Of a DNA stretch of 10,376 nucleotides, positions 1 to 6,978 are shown piece after piece. The translations under genes and the position numbers were made by a program. Below the pieces are notes generated by a model. That model was given only the letters and a program-made list of their open reading frames with translations. It did not search any database and had not been told where the DNA came from. The DNA lies in contig JAJFMS010000045.1 in assembly GCA_020696885.1 (NCBI GenBank), positions 1 through 10,376 of the forward strand, written 5' to 3'. Position 1 is the stretch's first letter. Every line of letters begins with the position of its first letter. The DNA comes from Armatimonadota bacterium. Lineage in GTDB: Bacteria; Armatimonadota; SYMT01.

Positions 1-222
1 GGCATCGTGGGTGGTGAGCGAGAACGTGACGCGCTTCCAGTTCATGGTCACGTCCGGATGGTGATCCGCCGCCTCGGCCTCGAAGCCCACACGCGTGACC
101 GCGGCGATGGCGTCCGGGTAGGTGGGGAGGTCGAACTTCTTGCTGATGGCGTCGTTGGCGAGACACCAGCCGGACAGGGACTCCATCTCTTGCTGAATCT
201 GGGCCTGGGAAAGTCTGGGCAT
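1..222 (-). CDS. 4a-hydroxytetrahydrobiopterin dehydratase (pterin-4a-carbinolamine dehydratase), 3' end cut by the window
   Basis: This cytoplasmic enzyme dehydrates 4a-hydroxytetrahydropterin during recycling of the pterin cofactor used by aromatic amino acid hydroxylases. Reading down from the ATG at 222-220 gives 74 residues, from MPRLSQAQIQ to SLTTHDA, open to the window edge. The family signature is visible: an LSGW motif near residue 16, a KKFDLPTYPDAIAAV stretch at 28-42, the active-site block EAADHHPDV (about 50-58) and the THD motif at 71-73. Family members are about 95-115 residues, so roughly the last quarter is missing. The start is supported by GGAGG at 235-231 on the minus strand, 8 bases before the ATG. 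No aromatic hydroxylase gene is visible in the window, so its partner is unknown; some bacteria carry this enzyme without one. Assignment is confident. Confidence 0.93.
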   Translation of the reverse strand, partial: MPRLSQAQIQQEMESLSGWCLANDAISKKFDLPTYPDAIAAVTRVGFEAEAADHHPDVTMNWKRVTFSLTTHDA

Positions 223-305
223 TGCGGCATCCTCCGAGTAGCTCGAACTACCAAGACAGTGTACGACATCCCCGCAGCGGATCGCGCTGGGAGGCGGGGA
301 GAGAG

Positions 306-334
306 TTTTTGACAGGATTACGGGATTGATGGGA
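306..334. repeat. Degenerate 'TTTTTGACAGGATT' type intergenic repeat remnant
   Basis: The stretch begins tttttgacaggatt and continues with imperfect copies of an (n)nGGATT/GATGGGA unit at roughly 10-11 base steps. From memory, this matches a short tandem element often seen between genes in environmental bacteria (TTTTTGACAGGATTaACAGGATT and relatives). Only a decayed copy is present. The remainder of 223-396 shows no coding frame with family features and no recognisable site. Confidence 0.4.
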
Positions 335-396
335 AGACGCGGGCTCGGAGCGTCGCGTTGCCCATACTCCACCACCCCCACGCCGATCCGCCTCGC

Positions 397-555
397 CGAC
401 CGTTGGTCGAGAACGTGAGAGGCTCCTTCAGGGGCGTTCGGTCGGGTAGGCAGGTCCCTTTAGGGCCTGCCGGGTTGCGAGCGTTGCAACCAACCAAGGG
501 CTGATGAATTACTCTCAGCCCAGAGACACGCGCTCCCCGGAGAGGGAGGAGCGCG
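397..555 (+). promoter_or_regulatory. Cluster of hairpins upstream of the membrane-protein gene; possible structured leader or small RNA
   Basis: Five inverted repeats lie close together. 397-409 is CGACC-gtt-GGTCG. 449-471 has a GGCAGG arm, one bulged T, CCC, a TTTA loop, then GGG and CCTGCC. 473-491 is GGTTGC with a 7-base loop and GCAACC. 498-521 is GGGCTGA with a 10-base loop and TCAGCCC. 529-555 is CGCGCTCC with an 11-base loop and GGAGCGCG. The last four fill 449-555 with spacers of only 1-7 bases. The packing suggests a folded RNA ahead of the gene at 569, but no known riboswitch core was recognised and the start of transcription is unknown. The T-box core was looked for and not found. 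Confidence 0.4.
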
Positions 556-568
556 GTCCCCATCGAAG

Positions 569-2059
569 ATGCGCGTGCCGGCTGCTGAATCAGGGAGCAG
601 GGAGTTGAGCGTGTTCGCGGGGTACTTTGCGCGCGTAGCCGGATGGCTCCAGCGGGGGAACGATCGGTCCGTCGCGCTGCTGGGGGCGGCGCTGTTGGCG
701 TTCGTCACCTCCGCGAAGTACGTGCCTCGCTGGCTGGAAATGGCCCACCATCCGCCGAGTTGGCAGGTCTATGACCTGGACGCAGGGCTGATCCACGACG
801 GCGTCGTGGCCGCGCCGCGGTTTTTGGACACGCTCCAGTGGTGGGTGGGACCGTGGGCGGGGACCGTGCCGTTCTACCGGCCGCTCGCGTCCTATCTCTT
901 CTGGTTCGAGTGGAAGCTGTTCGGAGAACGCGAGTGGCTCTACGGCTTTCCGACCGGCTTGGCTCACGTGATCGCCACGGTGCTGTTCGCGGCGCTCGTC
1001 CACCGTCTGTCCCAGCGGTGGCGGCTGCGGTCGCCGGGCCTGGTGGCGGTGCTGGCCGCGTGGATCTTCACCGGCCTGGGGCTGGAGTACCGCGAGATGG
1101 TGGTGGGCGCGGTAACCGGTCTCTGGAAGAACCAGCCGGACTCGTGGGCCGCACTCTGTTGCTTCGCCGCATTGCTCGCCTATCTCAAGGCGCAGGACGC
1201 GGGACGGCGTGTTCCGTGGGCCGCCGGCGCGTGGTACCTGGCGGCCTGCTGCTTCAAGGAGATCGCGGTGCCGCTGCCGGTGGCGGCGCTGGCCCTGGAG
1301 CTCGACTGCCGCCGGGAGGAGCGCGGCCGGGCGACCTCTCGTATCCTGCTCCTGGGCGGCTGCGGCGTGTTGTTCCTCGCCGTGAGGTTCTGGGCTCTGG
1401 GCGGCCTCGGCTACCGGTTCGGTTCGAATGATGGCTGGCTGCAGCGAACGGTGGGGGAGGTGCTGGGCCCGCTGGGGGTGCCGGCCTTCACGGGGCAGTG
1501 GACCGGCATCGTCTGCGGGGTCTACGCGGTGGCCATGGGCGCCCTCTGGTGGCGGACTCGCCCGCTGTGGCAGCGACGGCGCGGCGTCTTCGGACCCGTG
1601 GGCGCGGCCGGGATCGGGTCGCTCCTCCTTCTCGTGGGCGCCTCCGCCATTGCACATCTCGCGCCCGCGCCAGGCCGCGAGCTCTTGTCGATCGACCCTT
1701 CGCTGGCGGCGCGCTTCGTGACGGGACTGCTCATCTATACGCAGGGCACTTACACGGCGGAGGTCACGGTGACGGTGCTCCTGCTGGTATTCGGCTCGCT
1801 CCTCTGGCGGCGGTCCCGCCGAACCGCCTACTTCGGCCTGATCTGGACCGCCACATTCCTCGCCCCGCTGACCATGTCTCCCGGTCCGGTGCATCGCTAC
1901 TACCTCACCCAGAGCGGCTACGTGATCCTCGGCGCCGTGGCGCTTTTCCTCGGGCTCTCCGGGGTAGCCGACCACGTGATGCGGCGGTTCGGGAGACCAC
2001 ACGACCCGCTTATGGGCGAAACAGCGTCGGTCAGTTCGGGGGTCTCGGCGATACAGTGA
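569..2059 (+). CDS. Polytopic membrane protein, putative GT-C-type (PMT/GT39-like) glycosyltransferase
   Basis: A 496-residue integral membrane protein with about 11 predicted membrane segments (roughly residues 34-50, 127-147, 156-173, 190-208, 219-246, 257-277, 310-327, 345-362, 398-413, 418-436 and 450-467). It resembles GT-C fold lipid-linked-sugar transferases: an acidic first loop (YDLDAGLIHDG, 68-78), a YRPL motif (103-106) leading to a helix with a conserved-looking His (132-133), and a 'lxxCCFKEIAVPLP' segment (225-237) like the SKE-xxx-LP helix of that superfamily. The catalytic acidic residue is not proven, so function is inferred. The longest frame is given; a GTG at 611 with a better ribosome site would drop 14 residues. 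It ends 34 bases before serS on the same strand, so co-transcription is likely. Alternative: a membrane protein of unknown function with the same fold. Confidence 0.72.
   Translation: MRVPAAESGSRELSVFAGYFARVAGWLQRGNDRSVALLGAALLAFVTSAKYVPRWLEMAHHPPSWQVYDLDAGLIHDGVVAAPRFLDTLQWWVGPWAGTVPFYRPLASYLFWFEWKLFGEREWLYGFPTGLAHVIATVLFAALVHRLSQRWRLRSPGLVAVLAAWIFTGLGLEYREMVVGAVTGLWKNQPDSWAALCCFAALLAYLKAQDAGRRVPWAAGAWYLAACCFKEIAVPLPVAALALELDCRREERGRATSRILLLGGCGVLFLAVRFWALGGLGYRFGSNDGWLQRTVGEVLGPLGVPAFTGQWTGIVCGVYAVAMGALWWRTRPLWQRRRGVFGPVGAAGIGSLLLLVGASAIAHLAPAPGRELLSIDPSLAARFVTGLLIYTQGTYTAEVTVTVLLLVFGSLLWRRSRRTAYFGLIWTATFLAPLTMSPGPVHRYYLTQSGYVILGAVALFLGLSGVADHVMRRFGRPHDPLMGETASVSSGVSAIQ
597..604 (+). promoter_or_regulatory. 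Shine-Dalgarno candidate supporting the internal GTG start at 611
   Basis: GGAG at 601-604 ends 6 bases before GTG 611-613, which is in frame with the ATG at 569. The ATG at 569 has only GAAG about 2 bases upstream and GGAGG 16 or more bases away. By spacing, the GTG is the better-supported start. Confidence 0.5.
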
Positions 2060-2093
2060 GCGATGGAGCCCAACCGTTTCGGGAGCACATGAA

Positions 2094-3368
2094 ATGATCG
2101 ACCTTCGCCTGCTGCGAGAGAACCCGGACCTGTTCCGCGAGGCCGCCAAGAACAAGCGCATCCCCGCGGATATCGACGCTGTTGTGGAGACCGACTCCCG
2201 CCTCCGCGCGCTGCGCGTGGACGTGGAGAATCTGCGTAGTGAGCGGAACCGGGTCTCTAAGAGCGTGGGCCGGCTGCAGGGCGCGGAGCGGGAAGCGGCC
2301 CTGGAAGAGGCGAAGAACCTGCGCGAAGGACTGGAGTCCAAAGAGCCGCTGCTCAAGGAGCTCGAAGAGAAGCTGGACCAGCTCATCCTGACCGTGCCGA
2401 ACGTTCCGGACCCCGCAACGCCGCTCGGCGCTACGGAAGACGACAACGTGGAAGTGCGCCGGTGGGGCACGCCGCGGGAGTTCGACTTCCAGCCGAAGGA
2501 CCACGTGGACCTCGCCGTGTCGCTGGACCTGGTGGATTTCCAGCGCGGCAGCAAGGTCTCCGGCAGCCGGTTCTTCTACCTGAAGAACGAGGGCGCCCTC
2601 CTGGAGCTGGCGGTCCTGCGGTTTGCCATCGACCGCCTCCACCAGCGCGGCTTCGCACCGATGTCCGTGCCGGTGATCGTGCGCGAAGAGGCGATGTCCG
2701 GAACCGGCTACTTCCCGCTGGGCCGCGACGAAGCGTATTCGCTGGAGCGCGGAGACGGATTCCTGGTGGGGACGTCCGAAGTCTCGCTGGTGGCCTACCA
2801 CATGGATGATGTGATCCCGTCCGAGGACCTGCCGCTGCGCTACGCGGGCATCAGCCCGTGCTTCCGGCGCGAAGCGGGCGCCGCGGGCAAGGATACCCGC
2901 GGACTCTACCGGGTCCACCAGTTCTACAAGGTGGAGCAGGTGATCATCGCGCAGAACGACGACGAGGTGGTCCGGGCCGAGCATGACGGGCTGGTGAGCA
3001 ACGTGGAAGGCATCCTCCAGGCGCTGGAGCTACCCTACCGCGTGGCGTTGGCCTGCACCGGCGAGATGGGCATGGGCCAGACCCGCAAGCACGAGATCGA
3101 GACCTGGATGCCAAGCCGGGCCGCCTACTCGGAGACGCATTCCTGCTCCACCCTGGGCGAGTTCCAGGCGCGCCGGTGCAACATCCGCTACCGGGACGCG
3201 GACGGGAAGATGCGGTTCTGCCAGACGCTGAACAACACGGCGGTGGCAAGTCCGCGGATCCTGATCCCGCTGCTGGAAACCTACCAGCAGGCCGACGGGA
3301 GCGTACGCATCCCCGAAGCGCTGCAGCCCTACCTGAACGGCATCACGGAGCTGCGGCCGAAGAAGTAG
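2094..3368 (+). CDS. serS: Seryl-tRNA synthetase (Thermus-type motif 3)
   Basis: Charges tRNA-Ser (and tRNA-Sec where present) with serine in the cytoplasm. The 424 residues are normal length. The N-terminal MIDLRLLRENPDLF is typical, and residues about 33-97 form the charged antiparallel coiled-coil arm that grips the tRNA-Ser long variable arm. The class II catalytic domain follows: GTSE at 226-229 (TxE serine-binding loop), motif 2 FRREAGAAGKDTRGLYRVHQF at about 257-277, the ETHSCS segment (347-352), and motif 3 LNNTAVASPRILIPLLE at 379-395 with the ATP-binding Arg at 388. Many bacteria have GSGLAVGRT in motif 3; this NNTAxAxPR form and the ETHSCS segment match the Thermus thermophilus enzyme as I recall it. 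GGGAG at 2081-2085 lies 8 bases before the ATG. It is the second gene of a likely two-gene unit that ends in a strong hairpin. Confidence 0.97.
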   Translation: MIDLRLLRENPDLFREAAKNKRIPADIDAVVETDSRLRALRVDVENLRSERNRVSKSVGRLQGAEREAALEEAKNLREGLESKEPLLKELEEKLDQLILTVPNVPDPATPLGATEDDNVEVRRWGTPREFDFQPKDHVDLAVSLDLVDFQRGSKVSGSRFFYLKNEGALLELAVLRFAIDRLHQRGFAPMSVPVIVREEAMSGTGYFPLGRDEAYSLERGDGFLVGTSEVSLVAYHMDDVIPSEDLPLRYAGISPCFRREAGAAGKDTRGLYRVHQFYKVEQVIIAQNDDEVVRAEHDGLVSNVEGILQALELPYRVALACTGEMGMGQTRKHEIETWMPSRAAYSETHSCSTLGEFQARRCNIRYRDADGKMRFCQTLNNTAVASPRILIPLLETYQQADGSVRIPEALQPYLNGITELRPKK

Positions 3369-3393
3369 CACCGGTTAGGGTGTGGCATTATGA

Positions 3394-3424
3394 GGGCCCG
3401 GGGCATACGCCCCGGGCCTGCTTT
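3394..3424 (+). terminator. Rho-independent-like terminator after serS
   Basis: An almost perfect inverted repeat begins 25 bases after the serS stop. GGCCCGGGGC (3395-3404), loop ATAC (3405-3408) and GCCCCGGGCC (3409-3418) give a 10-bp GC stem, extended by one G-T pair (3394/3419). The following GCTTTC is only a short T-run, so it may be a weak intrinsic terminator or an mRNA 3'-end stabiliser. Confidence 0.72.
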
Positions 3425-3671
3425 CATGGTTCCGGACTTTCACCGACCATCCGTAAGTTTCCCAGGCGTCCGGCTGTCAGGCCGGCCTTCAATGCACCGT
3501 AGACACGGACGATCGCTCACCCACCTGACAGCGGGACTCGTGGCAATCAGCCGGAAGCACTTCGTGGTTTCGAAGGCGTCACGGAGCCCTCCTAACAACA
3601 CCTCCGATGGCTCCGGGGTTCGGGTTCGATCCTCCCGTCGCGGGTAACCGACCCTCTTCCCCTCTCCCTCT
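3425..3671. other. Noncoding spacer with hairpins and a tRNA-3'-end-like fragment
   Basis: No gene with recognisable features is seen. CCGGC/GCCGG (3470-3474 and 3481-3485) and CGGAGCC/GGCTCCG (3582-3588 and 3609-3615, 20-base loop) can form stems. At about 3615-3650 the text GGGTTCGATCCTCCCGTCGC reads like the T-loop and 3' acceptor strand of a tRNA. However, only the three inner T-stem pairs form, and no 5' acceptor partner or anticodon arm was found. It is best seen as a decayed tRNA fragment or a chance match. Confidence 0.4.
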
Positions 3672-3697
3672 CCGTGTCTCTGTGTCTCCGTGGTGAA
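3672..3697. repeat. Fragment of the 'TTCACCACGGAGACACAGAG' intergenic repeat
   Basis: On the minus strand this reads TTCACCACGGAGACACAGAG followed by ACACGG, a tandem of 8-9 base (G)GAGACAC-like units. I recall the same motif as a very common interspersed intergenic repeat in several soil and freshwater bacterial phyla. It ends 3 bases past the stop of the YCII gene, the usual kind of position for such copies. A CT-rich run (3653-3671) adjoins it. Confidence 0.5.
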
Positions 3698-3700
3698 CCC

Positions 3701-4090
3701 TCACTCGCCGCTCTGCAGCGCCTCCGAGCGCAGGATGCACTGCTCCATCGGCCGCAGCTCGATCGCCCAGCCGAGCTCTTCACCCATCCGGGCGGCGGGA
3801 TGGAGGGAGGCGAGCTGCACGGCCTCATCGAAGGTGTCCGCCTCGATGATGACCACCCCGCCCACGAGCTCCTTGGTCTCCAGGTAGGGTCCGTCGTTCA
3901 CCACCAGCTTGCCGCTCTTCAGCCGCAGCGACTTCGACGCGAACGACAGGCTGCCGCCGCCAATCACCTTACCGGTGGCGCGGAACTCCTCATCGTACCG
4001 GGTGCACTTGTCTACCAGGCCCGCCATGTCGGCCGGGGTCAGTGCGGCGAACTTCTCTTCGTTGCCATAGGCCAGCAGCATGTATTTCAT
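3701..4090 (-). CDS. YCII-related (DGPF-domain) protein
   Basis: A 129-residue soluble protein of the YCII/DGPF superfamily, which has a dimeric ferredoxin-like alpha/beta fold. It starts MKYMLLAYGNEEKF, as family members do, and carries the signature NDGPYLETKELVGG at 65-78, followed by VVIIEADTFDEAVQLASLHP (79-98) and the closing strand AIELRPME (109-116). The family is often found beside ECF sigma-factor genes and lacks a settled biochemical role; no sigma factor lies next to it here, so no function is proposed. The start is fixed by GGAGG (4100-4096 on the minus strand), 5 bases before the ATG. It is transcribed away from the HAF gene across a 344-base gap. The C-terminal tail after residue 117 is specific to this protein. 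Confidence 0.9.
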   Translation of the reverse strand: MKYMLLAYGNEEKFAALTPADMAGLVDKCTRYDEEFRATGKVIGGGSLSFASKSLRLKSGKLVVNDGPYLETKELVGGVVIIEADTFDEAVQLASLHPAARMGEELGWAIELRPMEQCILRSEALQSGE

Positions 4091-4359
4091 CGCGTCCTCC
4101 GATTGGTGTGGGGTGGTGGAGGCTCGATGGCCTCGAAGGATAGTCGATCGATCGGCACCCGGATCGACACTCGTCCGGACTTTTTGCCACAGCGGCGGTC
4201 GATTCTCAAGTTGTCACGACGTAGGGACATGATCCGGCCCCGAACACGCCCGATATCCACCGCCGGTCGCTCCTGCAGAGCGATGGCGGATGGCCCGACA
4301 TTGTTAAAACGCCGCTAGTCACGGATTGAGACATTAAAAACAAATTGGAGAGCGGCACT
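4091..4359. promoter_or_regulatory. Divergent intergenic region with a hairpin and an AT-rich patch
   Basis: This spacer must hold the promoters for the YCII gene (leftward) and the HAF-repeat gene (rightward), but no convincing -35/-10 pair was found. At 4260-4289 there is a two-part hairpin: CCGCC, ggt, CGCTC, loop ctgca, GAGCG, at, GGCGG. At 4301-4346 a run rich in A and T (ttgttaaaac, attaaaaacaaatt) stands out from the GC-rich surroundings. It is the likeliest promoter or upstream-element location for the rightward gene. Confidence 0.35.
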
Positions 4360-4434
4360 ATGATTGACCACCTTGCGACCGGGCACGACCCGGGACTCAG
4401 CCCGCCGCAGAGTGCGGCCCACAGGAAGGTTTAG
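4360..4434 (+). CDS. Possible 24-residue leader ORF abutting the HAF-repeat gene
   Basis: An ATG at 4360 opens a 24-codon frame (MIDHLATGHD, then PGLSPPQSAAHRKV) that stops with TAG at 4432-4434. The ATG of the HAF gene is the very next base. GGAG at 4347-4350 lies 9 bases before this ATG. The ribosome site of the main gene (AGGAAGG, 4423-4429) sits inside the last codons. The arrangement would allow coupled translation, and CCGGG-cacga-CCCGG (4379-4393) could fold within it. The peptide resembles nothing known to me, has no run of a single amino acid as in attenuators, and may be chance. Confidence 0.3.
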   Translation: MIDHLATGHDPGLSPPQSAAHRKV

Positions 4435-6978
4435 ATGTCGATAACCCGCCTGCTACCCATGTTGGCCCTGGTCCTGCTGCCGGTCACATTCACGGTGAAC
4501 GCCTCCGCAGCGCTTGCTCCGGCCCAAACGCCGGTGCGCCTCGCCCCGCTCGCAACAAGCCCGCGCTTCGCCGTGATCAACCTGGGCAGCCTGGGCGGGT
4601 TCGTCTCCAGCACGGCGCCTGCCTCCATCAACGACGCGGGCCAGGTCACCGGCTCCGCGCTCACGGCCGGCGGACAGGAGCATGGGTTCCGGTCGGCAGC
4701 CGGAGCGCCGATCAACCCCGCCACCGACGACCTGGGTACGCTCGGCGGCACGTTCAGCCGGCCGGTGAGCATCAACAACGCCGGCCAGATCGCCGGCTCG
4801 TCATCCCTCGACGGCGTCAACAACATCCGCGCGTTCCGCACCGGCGCCAACCAGCCAATCCAGGCCGGGAACAACCTGAAGACGTTGCTGGTGTTCCCGG
4901 GAACGCCGGACGGCTACGGTGGCGCCACCTTCGGCGGCGCGATCAACGACAGCGGGATGGTGGTCGGGCAGGGGGGCGCTCCTAACGGGCAAGGGTTCCG
5001 GGCGTTCCGCACCACCGGCTCGGCCCTGGTGGTGGAGACCGACCACCTGGGCACGCTGCGGCCCGACCCGCAGCACGCGGGCGAGTTCCTAGGCGATAGC
5101 GGCGCCCGCGGCGTGAACGATGCCGGCGTGGTGGTCGGCACCTCGGTGACTTCCCTACTCCTCCCCGGCTCCCAGACCTCGTATCAGCACCACGCCTTCC
5201 GCCACGCCGGCGGTGGAACGCTGAACGCGGGGTCGGATGATCTCGGCACCCTGGGCGGCTCTTACAGCGATGCGATGGCGATCAACACCGCGGGGCAGGT
5301 GGTGGGAACCTCCGCTCTGGCCAACGGGAACGTCCACGCGTACCGCACCTCGGCGGGCGGCGCCATTCAGGCCGGCAACGACCTGGGGACCCTCGGCGGC
5401 ACCAGCAGCTTCGGCCTTTCGATCAACGACAACGGCCAGGTGGTGGGGGAGTCCACCACCGCCGGTGGGGCGACGCACGCGTTCCTGTACGAAAACGGCG
5501 AGATGCTGGACCTCAACAGCCTGATTCCGGCCAACACCAACTGGACGCTCTACCGCGCCACCGACATCAACAACCACGGGCAGATCGTGGGCATCGGCAG
5601 CCATGGCGGCTTCCTGCTAACCCCACTGCCGACCGCGGATCTCGCGGTCACGCTCACGCACGATCCGGAGCCGGTGACCGTGGGGCAGACCGTAACCTGG
5701 ACGCGGACGGTGCGGAACAACGGCCCACAAGCGGCCGTGGGTGTCTCCGCCAGCTTCACGCTGCCCTCCGGCGCTACGCTCGTCTCGTCGCAACCTGCGG
5801 TGGCGCCAGCGAGCGGCAAGCTGACCTACGCGGTAGGTCCGCTCGCCAACCAGGGCGTCTTCACCGCCACCATTGTGATGACCCCCACCACCCCCGGCAC
5901 GTTGAACGCCGGTGCTGCGGTTACCGGCGGGGTCAGCGACGGAGTGCCCGGCAACGACACCGCCACCAGCCCGGCAACGGCCGTCGCGGCGCCGCTGGCG
6001 GACCTCTCCGTCGCACTCTCGGTGGCGACCCCACTGCCGATCGTAACAGGCCAGACCCTCACTTACACCGCCGTCGTGGCGAATAGCGGACCCGCTGCTG
6101 CTGCAGGCGTCGTCTTCACGGACACGCTGCCCGCAGGGGTCGAGTATCTCTCGTCCGGCGGCACGCAGGGAGACTTCGTCCAGGCGAGCGGCGTCGTTAC
6201 CGGTCAGCTTGGAACGATCGCCAGCGGGCAATCGGTCACCATCCAGATCGCAGTCCGGCCGCTGACGCCGAGCACATTGACTAACCTCGCGATCGTGACC
6301 GCGACCACCCCGGACCCGGACGAGGCGGACCTTATGGCGACGGTGCAGACTGCCGTCGGGCAGGGCTTACCGGCGCCCAGCAGCCTGAAAGCGGTCTTCG
6401 ACGCGAGGAAGGTACAGGTCAAGCTGAGCTGGAAGAACAACACCAAAGACTTCACGGCGATCTTGGTCGAAGCCGACGACCCCGATGATCCTGAGCATCC
6501 CTATGTGGAGCGGTTAGCGAAGAAAGCCACGAGCCACGTAATCACCACTGGCCGGTTTCGTCTGGGCCAGGGCCTTACGTTCCGAGTCCGGGCGGAGAAG
6601 ACGGGACTGGGAGTGTCGCCCCTCTCAAGCCCGGCGTTCGTCCAGGTGCCCGCCGCAGGGAGGCTCCGGCTATTGAGCAACCTGATCGAGTTTGGCCAGG
6701 TACCGATCGGTCGGCCCAGCAAGCGAACCTTCAAGATCTTCAACGACGGCCCGGGACCGCAAGTCATTGCATCGATCCACGTGAGCAGCGAGGGGAGTCC
6801 GCGCACTCGGGTGCTGGACACGGTCACTAATCAAGTGATCCTACCCGGAAAGAGCATCACGGTAAGGATTGAGTTCCGGCCCACCGACACCGTTGAGGTG
6901 GTGGAGGGTCTCATGATCTTTCATCAACCCGGACAGCTGGCTCGGATCACGGTAACCGGCAGAGGCTTCCAGAACTGA
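4435..6978 (+). CDS. Secreted HAF-repeat protein with two DUF11 domains, an Fn3-like and an ASH-like domain
   Basis: An 847-residue exported protein. Residues 1-26 are a Sec signal peptide (MSITRLLPMLALVLLPVTFT, then VNASA). Residues 47-394 hold about seven HAF repeats with the pattern DLGTLGG...SINDxGQVVGxS...HAFR, at about 47-86, 99-135, 148-192, 204-256, 269-304, 316-352 and 358-395. DUF11 domains follow at about 402-510 and 523-635 (ADLAVTL... and ADLSVAL..., each with NNGP or NSGP). An Fn3-like domain lies at 645-738. The last is an ASH/abnormal-spindle-like beta-sandwich at 743-845 (IEFGQVPIGRPSKRTFKIFNDG...). No LPXTG, PEP-CTERM or membrane anchor is seen at the C terminus, so it is probably released or bound by the beta domains. 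AGGAAGG at 4423-4429 is 5 bases before the ATG. Such proteins are thought to act at the cell surface; the ligand is unknown. Confidence 0.9.
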   Translation: MSITRLLPMLALVLLPVTFTVNASAALAPAQTPVRLAPLATSPRFAVINLGSLGGFVSSTAPASINDAGQVTGSALTAGGQEHGFRSAAGAPINPATDDLGTLGGTFSRPVSINNAGQIAGSSSLDGVNNIRAFRTGANQPIQAGNNLKTLLVFPGTPDGYGGATFGGAINDSGMVVGQGGAPNGQGFRAFRTTGSALVVETDHLGTLRPDPQHAGEFLGDSGARGVNDAGVVVGTSVTSLLLPGSQTSYQHHAFRHAGGGTLNAGSDDLGTLGGSYSDAMAINTAGQVVGTSALANGNVHAYRTSAGGAIQAGNDLGTLGGTSSFGLSINDNGQVVGESTTAGGATHAFLYENGEMLDLNSLIPANTNWTLYRATDINNHGQIVGIGSHGGFLLTPLPTADLAVTLTHDPEPVTVGQTVTWTRTVRNNGPQAAVGVSASFTLPSGATLVSSQPAVAPASGKLTYAVGPLANQGVFTATIVMTPTTPGTLNAGAAVTGGVSDGVPGNDTATSPATAVAAPLADLSVALSVATPLPIVTGQTLTYTAVVANSGPAAAAGVVFTDTLPAGVEYLSSGGTQGDFVQASGVVTGQLGTIASGQSVTIQIAVRPLTPSTLTNLAIVTATTPDPDEADLMATVQTAVGQGLPAPSSLKAVFDARKVQVKLSWKNNTKDFTAILVEADDPDDPEHPYVERLAKKATSHVITTGRFRLGQGLTFRVRAEKTGLGVSPLSSPAFVQVPAAGRLRLLSNLIEFGQVPIGRPSKRTFKIFNDGPGPQVIASIHVSSEGSPRTRVLDTVTNQVILPGKSITVRIEFRPTDTVEVVEGLMIFHQPGQLARITVTGRGFQN

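Noticed and set aside
535..565. T-box riboswitch core ahead of the serS-containing operon
   Set aside because: AGGGAGG followed by AGCGCGGTCCCC superficially resembles the T-box antiterminator, but the tRNA-end-binding UGGN is absent (AGGAG instead) and no Stem I landmarks were found.
590..2554. A 654-codon open frame on the minus strand across the membrane gene and the start of serS
   Set aside because: It is antisense to two well-supported genes, is rich in Arg, Pro and His as expected of GC-rich shadow frames, and shows no family motif.
3560..3650. Intact tRNA gene
   Set aside because: Only a T-loop-like end is present. The T stem has just three inner pairs, and no matching 5' acceptor strand or anticodon arm could be drawn.
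4301..4331. Sigma70 promoter using TTGTTA at 4301
   Set aside because: At 16-18 base spacing the -10 candidates (ggattg, gattga, attgag) match TATAAT poorly.
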